The notes beneath the pieces are model-generated. The model did no database searches. It was not told the origin of the DNA and saw only the letters and a list, made by a program, of their open reading frames with translations. Positions 24,702 to 33,144 of a stretch of 43,068 nucleotides of DNA are shown here, one piece after another; the stretch's first letter is position 1; each line of letters begins with the position of its first letter. The DNA comes from an uncultured Mediterraneibacter sp. (GTDB lineage: Bacteria > Bacillota > Clostridia > Lachnospirales > Lachnospiraceae). The translations under genes and the position numbers were made by a program. The DNA is taken from the NCBI GenBank assembly GCA_944383695.1, contig CALWQP010000026.1, positions 1 through 43,068 of the forward strand. The letters run 5' to 3'.

Positions 24702-27560
24702 ATGAAGAGATTCACATCAGAGAAGGCCTTTACTTTGGTCGAAATGTCCGTGGTGCTTTCGGTTGTTGCTCTAATCGGGTCTCTGTTAGTAGGAGGCGTT
24801 GTTACGGTAAATAACAACAGAGTGTCAGCGGATGTTTTGGAATTCTTTGACAAAGAAATTGAAGAGGCAAATGAAAACTTTAAGTTGGAACCCCAAAAAG
24901 TTCTTAAACAAGCCATAGACCGGCCGGAGCCATATCTAAGCATGAGCTATTCTACTTTGGGAAACCAAACTCCCGGTTTTCAGTATACGGGATATTATGC
25001 GGAAGATCTGACTCCACAGAGCGGATCCACCACTGGTCTTGCAAAGTATCAGCTTATCGTTCGTTTTGAGCAGGAATTCGAAACGGCAGCAAGCAAGGCG
25101 GACGAGGTAGAAGGATTCTCCAGGAATCTACTTTCTTTTCAGATGAAGGCCATGGTTGTGGAACTGGTAGGCGAGGGAACAGAGCAGAAATATGATTATG
25201 ACAATCCTATGCTTGAACGTGTGTATAGAGGGATCTCGGTAGATGTTGACGAGGTAGAACTGAATAAGGAGAAAGATATTACTGTAATTTATAAGATCAA
25301 AGAGGAAGATCAGAATGCGGTGATCAGTAACCTGTCTACCAGTACGACTGCTGAGAATACACTGGAAGTAAAGTTCGCAAAAGGCGATCATTTCTATTCC
25401 CAGAAGGTAACTGCGGTATCAGATAGCGGCAAAGCTTTTGTCGGGTGGGCCGCGGATTCTACCTCAAGGGATATTATTCCTGCAGGACAGAAAATCACCG
25501 GGGATATGACGGTATATGCTGTGTTTTCCGAGTATCGGCTGGAGTTCCAGCTAGCGGAAGGACAGCAGTTTAGTACATCCGTGATTCCGTCTCCGAATAA
25601 TAAGAAAAATTATTATATCGAGAGGGAATTCGCTGATTTCCCGGGAGAAGAAACAACGATCGGTGAGATACCGGATACTCCAGAGCAGAAATTGGTGGTA
25701 CAGAAACTGTTAGAGGATACTCCCGCAGGACAGGTCCTTCAGGTAGGATATACTTTCAAGGGATGGCAGAATGCAGTGACCAAGCAGCCGATAAGTAAGA
25801 GTCTGGGCGGCGATGGATTAGCGACTGTGTTGACGAAGGACGATCCATATTTACAGCTTGAAGCGGTTATGGAAAAGATTGATAAAGCTGATAAAACCCA
25901 GCCATTGAAACTGAATCTGGATTTGACTAACTATCAGGATGGAGGCAGAAAGTTCTTCATATATGATATCACAGATCTGGAATATGCATTCAGCTATGAT
26001 GACAACAGGGATACGCTAAAATTAGTACAGAAAGAATATAATACCTGGGATGGAGAGCGGGAACTGGTTAGTACAGAAGAGTTCGCACTCGAAGAAGACA
26101 GCTGTCTGAGCATTGTCGGTGAGGATAATACAAAGTGGACTGATTTTAAAGCATATATTCAAGACCTAATGAAGGAAGGACTGTACATACAGCTGGATCG
26201 CATCGAGTTGACTGTTAATGCTCCGAAATTCGACAGTTCCACCTATCGGAACGCTACAGGAAACGTTGAAAAAGATAAGGTTTACCTGGCGGATACAAAT
26301 GTGGTCGTAACAGATAAGCAACTGGCGTCTTTAGATGCATCTGCTTTTCAGGAGTACGATAAAATGAAGTATCAGACAATGGCTTTGGACGAACAGGTGA
26401 CAGAGCTTCCTTTGGATGAAGCAAGTTATGATGCTTTGAATGAAGACCTGCTATCATGGTATGAAGGAAACACAACCAATAATGGACAGGTGGAAATTCT
26501 CAATATGGCAGCGTCGATAGAACTTGGCGCTGGTAACGATACGGGCGTGTATACGACCGAATATAGCAAGGATGTTTCCACGACTAAAAAGGAGTTGATT
26601 GGCTCCAGAGAAATCAGCTTCCAGATGGTTGTTCCGATTAGTCTGGTGGATCGCGGGGCACATGCGCCGGGTGAGGATAATTATATACTTTGGGTTCGAG
26701 AGGGTGTGGATGAGAGTGGTTACATCTTTCTGCAGATAAGAGGACAATCAAAGCCGACCTACAGCACTGGGGCATGGACCGAATTGTATCGTTATGATTC
26801 TGACAGCGAGTTCTGGGAGACCATTAAGACAGGAATCCCATACAAAGATACCTACACCGACAGTAACGGCACGTACACAGTCTATAATCGGATTTCAACT
26901 GTGGATGTTATAGGAGATATTGCTGAAAAGTGGTATACTGTACTCCCTGATGTCGGGATTTTGTCGGGAAATGGTCCAACGGAAGACGGGTGGTTTCCGA
27001 AAGAGACCGGATTAAACGAAGTATATGATAATAATAATGTTAAAATTAAAGCAGTGAAGGTACAGTGGCAGGGTGATCTTGAAGCCAAGCTGATGGAGTG
27101 GGGGTATTGCAGGAATGTTAATCGACCGTATTGTGAACCTTATGATCCGGGCGGCATACACCTGCAGCTAAATAGGGGACTTTATGACGTAAGACCTGTT
27201 CCCATAACCAATTATCAGTATGAGGATGCTATTTACATTTTGAGCAGTTCATATGATGAGAATATAACAGAATCTGATATACATTGGGGCAACAAAATTC
27301 CGTATGTGGCTTATACGGGTTCTGCGTATTGGACTGATTCTGAGTTAAAAGAAGCGTTAAGGACGAATCTTACAAACAAGGGAGGCGACTCAGCTAAGTT
27401 TAATTCCATATGGTCGCAAACTACGAAAAAGCAGATAATGATTGGAAGCAACGCTACCCATGTAAGTAATGAAACAATAAAGATGACTCGTTACTCTTTT
27501 AACTACAGCAAGGGAGATAGCGGTTATACAAGCTTACCAGGCAAATTCGTTTGCAAATAG
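24702..27560 (+). CDS. Giant prepilin, probable pilus tip adhesin
   Basis: A 952-residue protein starting MKRFTSEKA, then FTLVEMSVVLSVVALIGSLL: a class III prepilin leader and helix with Glu at position 5, but Ala in place of Gly at position -1. The rest is extracytoplasmic. Residues about 220-285 (from LEVKFAKGDHFYSQKV through VYAVFSEY, with FVGWAAD) resemble an InlB B-repeat / Listeria-Bacteroides repeat, and a second, weaker copy lies about 345-395 (YTFKGWQNAVTKQ). The C-terminal 500 residues are beta-rich, with no motif I know. It has few cysteines. Single-copy large pilins are usually placed at the tip and bind surfaces. The ATG follows AAGGAGGAA. It is the last gene of the operon. Confidence 0.82.
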   Translation: MKRFTSEKAFTLVEMSVVLSVVALIGSLLVGGVVTVNNNRVSADVLEFFDKEIEEANENFKLEPQKVLKQAIDRPEPYLSMSYSTLGNQTPGFQYTGYYAEDLTPQSGSTTGLAKYQLIVRFEQEFETAASKADEVEGFSRNLLSFQMKAMVVELVGEGTEQKYDYDNPMLERVYRGISVDVDEVELNKEKDITVIYKIKEEDQNAVISNLSTSTTAENTLEVKFAKGDHFYSQKVTAVSDSGKAFVGWAADSTSRDIIPAGQKITGDMTVYAVFSEYRLEFQLAEGQQFSTSVIPSPNNKKNYYIEREFADFPGEETTIGEIPDTPEQKLVVQKLLEDTPAGQVLQVGYTFKGWQNAVTKQPISKSLGGDGLATVLTKDDPYLQLEAVMEKIDKADKTQPLKLNLDLTNYQDGGRKFFIYDITDLEYAFSYDDNRDTLKLVQKEYNTWDGERELVSTEEFALEEDSCLSIVGEDNTKWTDFKAYIQDLMKEGLYIQLDRIELTVNAPKFDSSTYRNATGNVEKDKVYLADTNVVVTDKQLASLDASAFQEYDKMKYQTMALDEQVTELPLDEASYDALNEDLLSWYEGNTTNNGQVEILNMAASIELGAGNDTGVYTTEYSKDVSTTKKELIGSREISFQMVVPISLVDRGAHAPGEDNYILWVREGVDESGYIFLQIRGQSKPTYSTGAWTELYRYDSDSEFWETIKTGIPYKDTYTDSNGTYTVYNRISTVDVIGDIAEKWYTVLPDVGILSGNGPTEDGWFPKETGLNEVYDNNNVKIKAVKVQWQGDLEAKLMEWGYCRNVNRPYCEPYDPGGIHLQLNRGLYDVRPVPITNYQYEDAIYILSSSYDENITESDIHWGNKIPYVAYTGSAYWTDSELKEALRTNLTNKGGDSAKFNSIWSQTTKKQIMIGSNATHVSNETIKMTRYSFNYSKGDSGYTSLPGKFVCK

Positions 27561-27597
27561 CAAATAACTACAAAGCAGAAACAATAAATATAGTACG

Positions 27598-27643
27598 CGC
27601 ATCTTCCCCAAAACTTGATTTTGGGGAAAATGCGTGGTAAAAT
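27598..27643 (+). promoter_or_regulatory. Sigma-A promoter with overlapping dyad
   Basis: TTGATT (27615-27620), 17 bases, TAAAAT (27638-27643) is a strong vegetative promoter for the response-regulator gene 49 bases on. A 10-bp perfect inverted repeat, TTCCCCAAAA and TTTTGGGGAA (27604-27613 and 27619-27628), overlaps the -35 box, extended by CGCAT/ATGCG outside. That is an operator-like arrangement; the same repeat could end the pilus transcript, but no T run follows. Confidence 0.7.
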
Positions 27644-27691
27644 AAACTAAAATCAGAAAATCTTTAGAAAGTACGATTTTAGGAGGATAAA

Positions 27692-28417
27692 ATGATTAGA
27701 ATTTGCGTTGTGGAAGATGAAAATATCATTTTAAACTATTATAAAGAGTTGTTTCGGTGTTATCAAGAAGAATTTTCTGGCAAAAAAAATTTTGAAGTAA
27801 AGTATTACCACTCTGGTGAGGATTTATTAAGAAAAGAAGATATTAATGAACTGGATGTGCTATATTTAGATTGTTTCATGGGTGAGGGAAAGATGGACGG
27901 CATGGCTGTTGCCTCTGCTGTTCGAAAGATAAACAGTGAAGTAAAGATTATTTTTTTGAGCAGTACACCAGATTTTGCCCTGAAAGCCTATCAGGTAAAG
28001 GCGTGGAATTATGTTGTTAAGAATACGATCACGAAATCGTCTTTCCTGAAAGATTTGGACGAGCTGCTGAATAGTCTGACTGTTCAGCCTCTTAAATTTG
28101 TCTGGAGATTTAACGGTCAGATGGAAATAATCGATCTCACGGAAATTATGTATGTCGAGCGAATCAGACGGAAAAACATTATTAGTACAACCTTTGGAGA
28201 ACGGCAGTGCTATGATACTCTTTCTTCATTGGAGGAACAGCTGGGAAGCAAGATGTTTGTCCGAGTGAATCGTTCTACATTTGTGAACGTTCATTACATA
28301 AAAGGAATTAATAATGAAGAAATATTTATGAAAGATGGGAAACGCTTTTATATCTCAAGCAAGAATTATAAAAGTGTTAAGAATTTAATTTCAATGAAAG
28401 TTTCTGGATGGAGGTGA
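27692..28417 (+). CDS. LytTR-family response regulator
   Basis: A 241-residue response regulator. The receiver domain (1-120) has the acidic pair VVEDEN at 7-10, the phospho-Asp in LYLDCFMG near residue 55 and the switch residues FLSSTPDF; the DNA-binding LytTR domain (about 140-240) includes IMYVERIRRKNIISTTFG and KMFVRVNRSTFVNVHYI. This is the ComE/AgrA class, the usual partner of GHKL kinases; the only one here is in the pilus operon. Its stop is directly followed by the Rrf2 start, so the two are co-expressed. Whether it activates the pilus operon is unproven. RBS AGGAGGA. Confidence 0.9.
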   Translation: MIRICVVEDENIILNYYKELFRCYQEEFSGKKNFEVKYYHSGEDLLRKEDINELDVLYLDCFMGEGKMDGMAVASAVRKINSEVKIIFLSSTPDFALKAYQVKAWNYVVKNTITKSSFLKDLDELLNSLTVQPLKFVWRFNGQMEIIDLTEIMYVERIRRKNIISTTFGERQCYDTLSSLEEQLGSKMFVRVNRSTFVNVHYIKGINNEEIFMKDGKRFYISSKNYKSVKNLISMKVSGWR

Positions 28418-28419
28418 AC

Positions 28420-28875
28420 ATGCAGATTAATGTGACAACAGATTATGCAATCCGGATCATTGTGTTTTTGGACCAGGCAGGGGTAGGAACTTCAAAAACA
28501 GCAGATGAGATTTCGGAAGCAATGCATATTCCAAAAGGCTATCTGGCAAAGGTTTTGAAAAAATTAAGAAGTGGGAATCTGGTAGACAGCGTTATTGGGC
28601 AGAAGGGCGGATATTATCTTGTAAAAGATAAAAAAGAGATCACGTTGCTGCAGATCATGGAAAATATGGAAAAAACAATGTATATAAACCGGTGTCTGGA
28701 GCCGGACTATTACTGCAACAGGGCCGCTACCCAAAGCTGTAAGATAAGAAGGTATTATCAGGAAGTTCAAGAGGAAATCAGAGAGAAATACTTTAATATC
28801 TCTATAGAAGAACTGATAAACAGATATTCTGATTCCGAGCGTGAGCTATTATGTAAAAAAGGCGAGGAGAGCTGA
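28420..28875 (+). CDS. Rrf2-family transcriptional regulator
   Basis: A 151-residue winged-helix regulator. VTTDYAIRIIVFLDQ is the N-terminal helix, ADEISEAMHIPKGYLAKVLK the DNA-binding helices, GQKGGYYL the wing, and three cysteines (CLEPDYYC and C of TQSC) match the Fe-S ligand spacing of IscR-like Rrf2 proteins. I start at ATG 28420: GGAGGTGA is at 28410-28417, the end of the preceding gene, and the ATG at 28408 overlaps that site. It is followed by the CooS-like operon and probably controls it in response to redox, oxygen or Fe-S status. Direct target sites are not identified. Confidence 0.85.
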   Translation: MQINVTTDYAIRIIVFLDQAGVGTSKTADEISEAMHIPKGYLAKVLKKLRSGNLVDSVIGQKGGYYLVKDKKEITLLQIMENMEKTMYINRCLEPDYYCNRAATQSCKIRRYYQEVQEEIREKYFNISIEELINRYSDSERELLCKKGEES

Positions 28876-28919
28876 GCAATTTAATTTATAAAGGAGAAGC
28901 CGGGAAAGGAACAAAAGAA

Positions 28920-30800
28920 ATGAGAGAATATTATGGATGCAGAACGTGCAAAAGCGCTGACAAGCAATTAGAAGAATACATAAGAGCATTGCCAATGGAG
29001 ACATCGCATCACAGGGTGGATTCTCAGGATACAAAATGCGGATTTGGTCTGCAGGGTGTTTGCTGCAGATTGTGTTCCAATGGACCCTGCCGCATTACCC
29101 CGGAAGCGCCAAAGGGAATCTGTGGGGCGGATGCGGACACGATTGTTACAAGAAACTTCTTAAGAGCAGTTGCTGCAGGCTCCGGCTGTTATATTCACGT
29201 GGTGGAAAATACGGCGAAAAATGTCAGAGATATCGCCCGCAGCAAAGGGGAAATCAAAGGCGTGGACGCATTGAACAGATTAGCGGAAATGCTGGATATT
29301 ACAGAAGAAGATATGTACCTCCGTGCTGAGAAAGTGGCGCAGGCTGTGCTGGATGATCTGCACAGACCGGAATACGAGACTATGAAACTGCTCCGGAAGA
29401 TGTCTTACGGTCCCCGCTACGAAACATGGAAACGGCTTGGAATTCTTCCAGGAGGCGCAAAAGCGGAAGTGTTCAAAGGGGTAGTAAAAACATCTACAAA
29501 CTTAAATTCCGACCCGATGGATATGCTCAAAGATTGTTTGAAGCTTGGGATTTCAACGGGAATCTATGGTTTGGTCCTGACGAACCTGTTAAACGATATT
29601 GTACTGGGCGAGCCGAAGCTGAGAGTCGCTCCGGTGGGACTTCGCGTCATCGACCCGTCTTATATTAATATCATGATTACCGGACATCAGCATTCTATGT
29701 TTACATATTTACAGAAACGGCTGATTGAACCGGACATCGTGGAGAAGGCAAAAAAGGCCGGGGCAAAAGGCTTCAAGCTGGTAGGATGTACCTGCGTAGG
29801 GCAGGATTTACAGCTTCGCGGAGCCCATTATGAGGAAATATTTGCCGGACATGCAGGCAATAACTATACAAGTGAGGCGGTTTTGGCAACAGGAGCGATT
29901 GACGCGGTTATTTCAGAATTCAACTGTACATTGCCGGGGATTGAACCGATTTGCGATAAACTGCAGATTAAACAGATTTGTGTGGACAGCGTTGCGAAAA
30001 AGGCGAATGCGGAATTAAAAGAATTTGATTTTGAGAACAGAGAGCGCGTGACAGAAGAAATTATTGATTCTATTGTGGAAACGTACATGAAAAGACGCGG
30101 GGGCAGATTAAATCTGTTGATGGATCATGGAAATGATGATACTTTGACCGGTGTAAGCGAAGGTTCTTTGAAAGAATTTTTGGGCGGAGACTGGAAAGCG
30201 CTGATCCGTCTGATCATATCAGGAAAAATTAAAGGGGTTGCCGGTATAGTAGGCTGTTCAAACCTGACAGCAGGCGGGCATGATGTGCTGACAGTAGAAT
30301 TGACGAAAGAATTGATTTCCAGAGATATTCTTGTTCTGTCAGCGGGATGTTCTTCAGGAGGTCTCGAGAACTGCGGCCTGATGACGAAAGAGGCTGCGAA
30401 ATATGCAGGACCGGGACTGAGAGAAGTCTGTGAACAGCTGGGAATTCCGCCTGTGCTTAACTTTGGTCCTTGCCTGGCAATCGGAAGACTGGAGCTTGTG
30501 GCAATCGAATTGGCCGAAGCTTTGGGAATTGATCTGCCGCAGCTTCCGCTTGTGCTTTCAGCGGCGCAATGGCTGGAGGAACAGGCGATCGCAGACGGGT
30601 GCTATGGACTGGCACTTGGACTGCCGCTTCACTTAGGGCTGCCGCCGTTTGTAACGGGAAGTCCAAAAGCCGCAAAGACTCTGACCCAGGATATGAAACA
30701 TTTGACAGGCGGTCATGTAATCATCAATGATGACGCAAAAGAGTCAGCGGAAATTCTGGAGAAAATTATTCAAGAAAAACGTTCTGGACTTCAGATATAG
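28920..30800 (+). CDS. CooS-like Ni,Fe carbon monoxide dehydrogenase homologue, divergent
   Basis: A 626-residue protein with the CooS fold. The D and B cluster cysteines are all present: C40, C48, C49, C52, C57 and C68, in CGFGLQGVCCRLCSNGPC and GICGA. For the active-site cluster, the His (H256, ITGHQH) and five Cys (VGCTC, EFNC, VGCSN, SAGCSSGG, FGPC) align with C. hydrogenoformans CODH-II ligands as I recall them. However, the catalytic Lys (K563 of CODH-II) aligns with Gln555, and the His series after the first cluster (H93-H102 region) is missing: the segment reads AAGSGCYIHVVENTAKNV. CO oxidation may therefore be lost; a different small-molecule redox reaction is possible. The ATG has GGGAAAGGA upstream. 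Operon partners are a ferredoxin and a flavoprotein. Confidence 0.85.
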   Translation: MREYYGCRTCKSADKQLEEYIRALPMETSHHRVDSQDTKCGFGLQGVCCRLCSNGPCRITPEAPKGICGADADTIVTRNFLRAVAAGSGCYIHVVENTAKNVRDIARSKGEIKGVDALNRLAEMLDITEEDMYLRAEKVAQAVLDDLHRPEYETMKLLRKMSYGPRYETWKRLGILPGGAKAEVFKGVVKTSTNLNSDPMDMLKDCLKLGISTGIYGLVLTNLLNDIVLGEPKLRVAPVGLRVIDPSYINIMITGHQHSMFTYLQKRLIEPDIVEKAKKAGAKGFKLVGCTCVGQDLQLRGAHYEEIFAGHAGNNYTSEAVLATGAIDAVISEFNCTLPGIEPICDKLQIKQICVDSVAKKANAELKEFDFENRERVTEEIIDSIVETYMKRRGGRLNLLMDHGNDDTLTGVSEGSLKEFLGGDWKALIRLIISGKIKGVAGIVGCSNLTAGGHDVLTVELTKELISRDILVLSAGCSSGGLENCGLMTKEAAKYAGPGLREVCEQLGIPPVLNFGPCLAIGRLELVAIELAEALGIDLPQLPLVLSAAQWLEEQAIADGCYGLALGLPLHLGLPPFVTGSPKAAKTLTQDMKHLTGGHVIINDDAKESAEILEKIIQEKRSGLQI

Positions 30801-30815
30801 GGGGAGGTGCCGGCA

Positions 30816-31265
30816 GTGAGACGTATTATCATTGATTATAAGAAATGCGACGGTTGTATCAACTGTACGATTGCATGTATGCAGGCACACCGAGAGGATG
30901 AAGGTACGATTTATGATCTGGATTTAACAGATCCCGCGAATGAATCCAGAAATAAGAGCGTAAGAGCGGAAGATGGCACGTATCGTCCGCTGTTTTGCAG
31001 ACACTGTAAAGAGCCGGAATGCGTAATGACCTGTATGAGCGGGGCGCTACGCAAAGACGCGGAGAACGGATTGGTCACATATGATGAAACAAGGTGCGCA
31101 GCCTGTTTTATGTGTGTCATGCACTGCCCATATGGAACGATCAAACCGGCAAATTCATTACAGAAGATTATTAAATGCGATTTCTGCGCCGCTGACGGAT
31201 ATGAACCGAATTGTGTGAAAGCCTGCCCGAAAAAAGCAATCCATGTGGAGGAGGTAGAAGCATGA
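30816..31265 (+). CDS. CooF-like four-cluster ferredoxin
   Basis: A 149-residue electron-transfer protein with four Cys groups: CDGCINCTIAC, CRHCKEPECVMTC, CAACFMCVMHC and CDFC...CVKAC, giving four [4Fe-4S] clusters as in CooF/HycB proteins. I start at GTG 30816, six bases after GGGGAGGTG at 30801-30809; the in-frame GTG at 30807 lies inside that site. It probably passes electrons between the CooS-like protein and the flavoprotein downstream. It overlaps the next gene by ATGA. No membrane segment. Confidence 0.9.
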   Translation: MRRIIIDYKKCDGCINCTIACMQAHREDEGTIYDLDLTDPANESRNKSVRAEDGTYRPLFCRHCKEPECVMTCMSGALRKDAENGLVTYDETRCAACFMCVMHCPYGTIKPANSLQKIIKCDFCAADGYEPNCVKACPKKAIHVEEVEA

Positions 31266-32503
31266 GGCATGTAATCATAGGAAGCAGTGCGGCAGGAATT
31301 GCTGCTGCGGCAGAGATCAGAAAGCACCAGAAAGACGCTGTGATCGTTATGATCAGCAAAGACGAGCATGTACATTCGCGCTGTATGCTGCATAAATATA
31401 TCTCACATGAGCGGGATGTTAAAGGACTGGATTTTACAGAAGAAAATTTCTTTGAAAATCAAAAAGTTGACTATATCCAAAACGAAGTGATTTCCGTTTT
31501 GGAGGATGAAAAATGTGTGCTGCTCCGTTCGGGAGAGCAGATTCCGTATGATAAGCTTTTGATCGCTTCCGGAGCAGGCAGCTTTATTCCGCCGATTGGA
31601 GATTTGAGGACGGCTGACAATGTGTTTGGCATGCGTAACCTTTCAGATGCCCAGGCGATTGATAAAATGGCAGACTCCGCCCAGAATGTTCTGGTGATCG
31701 GAGCCGGACTGGCAGGGATGGATGCGGCTTATGCAATGCTGGAGCGGGGAAAGAAGGTTACGGTTCTGGAGATGTCTCACAGAATCCTTCCGGTGCAGTT
31801 GGACGCCCATTCTGCCGAGGTATATCAGAGAAAGTTTGAGTCAAAAGGCACGATCTTTTATCTTGGAAGAAGGCTCGAAAAGACGATTAGCGGCACCGGA
31901 GGACAGATTTGCAGAGTGGTTCTCGACACAGGAGAAAACATCGACTGTGATGTGATTATTGTTGCGGCCGGTGTGCGCCCAACGATTGACTTTTTAGATA
32001 AGAGCAAGGTTGAGGCAGGGCGTGGAATTCTTGTGGACGCATGCCTTCAGACAAATATACGGGATATCTATGCGGCAGGCGATGTTACCGGTCTTTCCGG
32101 TATCTGGCCAAATGCCGTAAAACAGGGGACTGTTGCCGCCAGAAATATGTGCGGAATCGCAGAGAAGTACACGGATACATTTAATGAAAAAAATATGATG
32201 AATTTCTTTGGAATTGTAACTCTGTATTTGGGGCAGATCTGTACGAGGAAGGATGAGGTCGTGCTGACAGAAGAGGATAGGAACGTTTATCGCAGAGTCA
32301 GCATCCGGGAGGGAAAAGTAACCGGAGTTCTGCTTCAGGGGGACATTTCCAATGCAGGTGTCTGGCAGTACCTGATTAAAAATGAGATTGACATCAGTCA
32401 TATAAAAAAGAATATCTTTCAAATCTCATATGCAGATTTCTTCTCTGTAAAGGCAGATGGGGAATACAGGTGGAAGTGTGAAGGGCAGAACTTCAAGTTT
32501 TAA
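31262..32503 (+). CDS. FAD/NAD(P)-dependent oxidoreductase
   Basis: A 413-residue pyridine-nucleotide-disulfide oxidoreductase-type flavoprotein. The N-terminal FAD fold has HVIIGSSAAGIAAAAEI, the NAD fold VLVIGAGLAGMDAAYAML (about residue 142), and IYAAGDVTG near residue 276 is the second FAD motif. A Cys at 41 (HSRCML) sits near the catalytic Cys position of NADH oxidases and CoA-disulfide reductases. Such flavoproteins commonly accompany cooS and cooF and are proposed to pass electrons to NAD(P). The start at 31262 is in an ATGA overlap, with GGAGGAGGT upstream. Confidence 0.88.
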   Translation: MRHVIIGSSAAGIAAAAEIRKHQKDAVIVMISKDEHVHSRCMLHKYISHERDVKGLDFTEENFFENQKVDYIQNEVISVLEDEKCVLLRSGEQIPYDKLLIASGAGSFIPPIGDLRTADNVFGMRNLSDAQAIDKMADSAQNVLVIGAGLAGMDAAYAMLERGKKVTVLEMSHRILPVQLDAHSAEVYQRKFESKGTIFYLGRRLEKTISGTGGQICRVVLDTGENIDCDVIIVAAGVRPTIDFLDKSKVEAGRGILVDACLQTNIRDIYAAGDVTGLSGIWPNAVKQGTVAARNMCGIAEKYTDTFNEKNMMNFFGIVTLYLGQICTRKDEVVLTEEDRNVYRRVSIREGKVTGVLLQGDISNAGVWQYLIKNEIDISHIKKNIFQISYADFFSVKADGEYRWKCEGQNFKF

Positions 32504-32668
32504 GCATTGGCCTGGGAGATGCATAGATGCAGTATGTTCCAAATCACAGTAGTTTTTATATTCCAGGCGCTTATCCGGCTTGTGTTTTTTATCGGAAGGA
32601 AAATTGCCGATTGTTACAGGCGGAGAAAAAAATAAGTTGCTTAAAGAAAAGTGAACCTTCCCAGGCAG

Positions 32669-32720
32669 TTCAGAAGTAATGATAAGAAGGATAAGGCTCA
32701 GGCTGAAATGCCTGCTCCTT
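32669..32720 (+). repeat. First copy of a 52-base leader element
   Basis: These 52 bases match 35503-35554 at 46 positions. Internal arms CAGGC and GCCTG enclose TGAAAT, and AAGG/CCTT can pair outside. It lies 165 bases after the flavoprotein gene and is followed by a terminator sharing its CCTT. No plus-strand gene follows, so it is a stand-alone RNA, an end of the redox operon, or a relic leader. The rest of 32504-32814 has nothing else I can support. Confidence 0.6.
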
Positions 32721-32758
32721 GGGGCACCCTCCGTAAGGAAGGTGCCCCAAGGCTTTTA
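32717..32758 (+). terminator. Strong intrinsic terminator
   Basis: A 16-bp stem with one mismatch (32717-32732 with 32737-32752), loop GTAA, then CTTTTAT. The left arm shares four bases (CCTT) with the outer stem of the repeated element just before it, so the two structures compete. It would end the CooS operon transcript or the element's own RNA. Confidence 0.85.
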
Positions 32759-32814
32759 TATCTTAAATTAAATCTCCCTGAAAGAAATATCGCAATTGCT
32801 ATGTTCGGCTCCAG

Positions 32815-33135
32815 TCAATTATTCCGGTAATACGCCTGAGTGTGTACCATGACCTTATCCAAATAGCCAGCTTCATCAAAGTTCAGCTTCCAATAAGCCA
32901 GGGAAGGATCATCTTTTTGGTAGGTTAAGCTGTACTCCTCAAAGCTATCGTCTGGATCGCCATATTGTTTCAGAATGTATTCCCTGGTGGACCACCCCAG
33001 CATCAGCCCGCCGGGAAGCCGGAGATTTGTCCCAGCAAAATCATAATTCCCATAAATCACATAGACAGTCCCCACGATACCCTGAGTAACATTTATGGTC
33101 TGCTCTGCCGCATTGTAGACGGTATCTGCTCGTTT
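32815..33135 (-). pseudogene. C-terminal fragment of an unknown protein
   Basis: A minus-strand open frame of 107 codons, with stops immediately upstream at 33136 and beyond. It reads KRADTVYNAAEQTINVTQGI, then VGTVYVIYGNYDFAGTNLRL and on to HTQAYYRNN. The sequence is protein-like from the first codon, but only internal GTG or weak starts exist (for example 33075), so I think the N-terminal part is lost and what remains is the end of a larger, possibly secreted, protein. It begins 10 bases after the MerR stop on the same strand. I do not recognise the family. Confidence 0.45.
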
Positions 33136-33144
33136 TTATCAACG

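Noticed and set aside
10192-27560. A competence (ComG) operon or type II secretion system instead of a type IV pilus.
   Set aside because: PilT, PilM/N/O-like platform proteins, a PilX-like protein and PilD are all present; ComG operons lack PilT and the platform, and no secretin is expected or seen.
32640-32830. A plus-strand open frame running from GTG 32651 through the repeated element and terminator.
   Set aside because: It is an accidental opening across two hairpins, with no ribosome binding site and no family resemblance.
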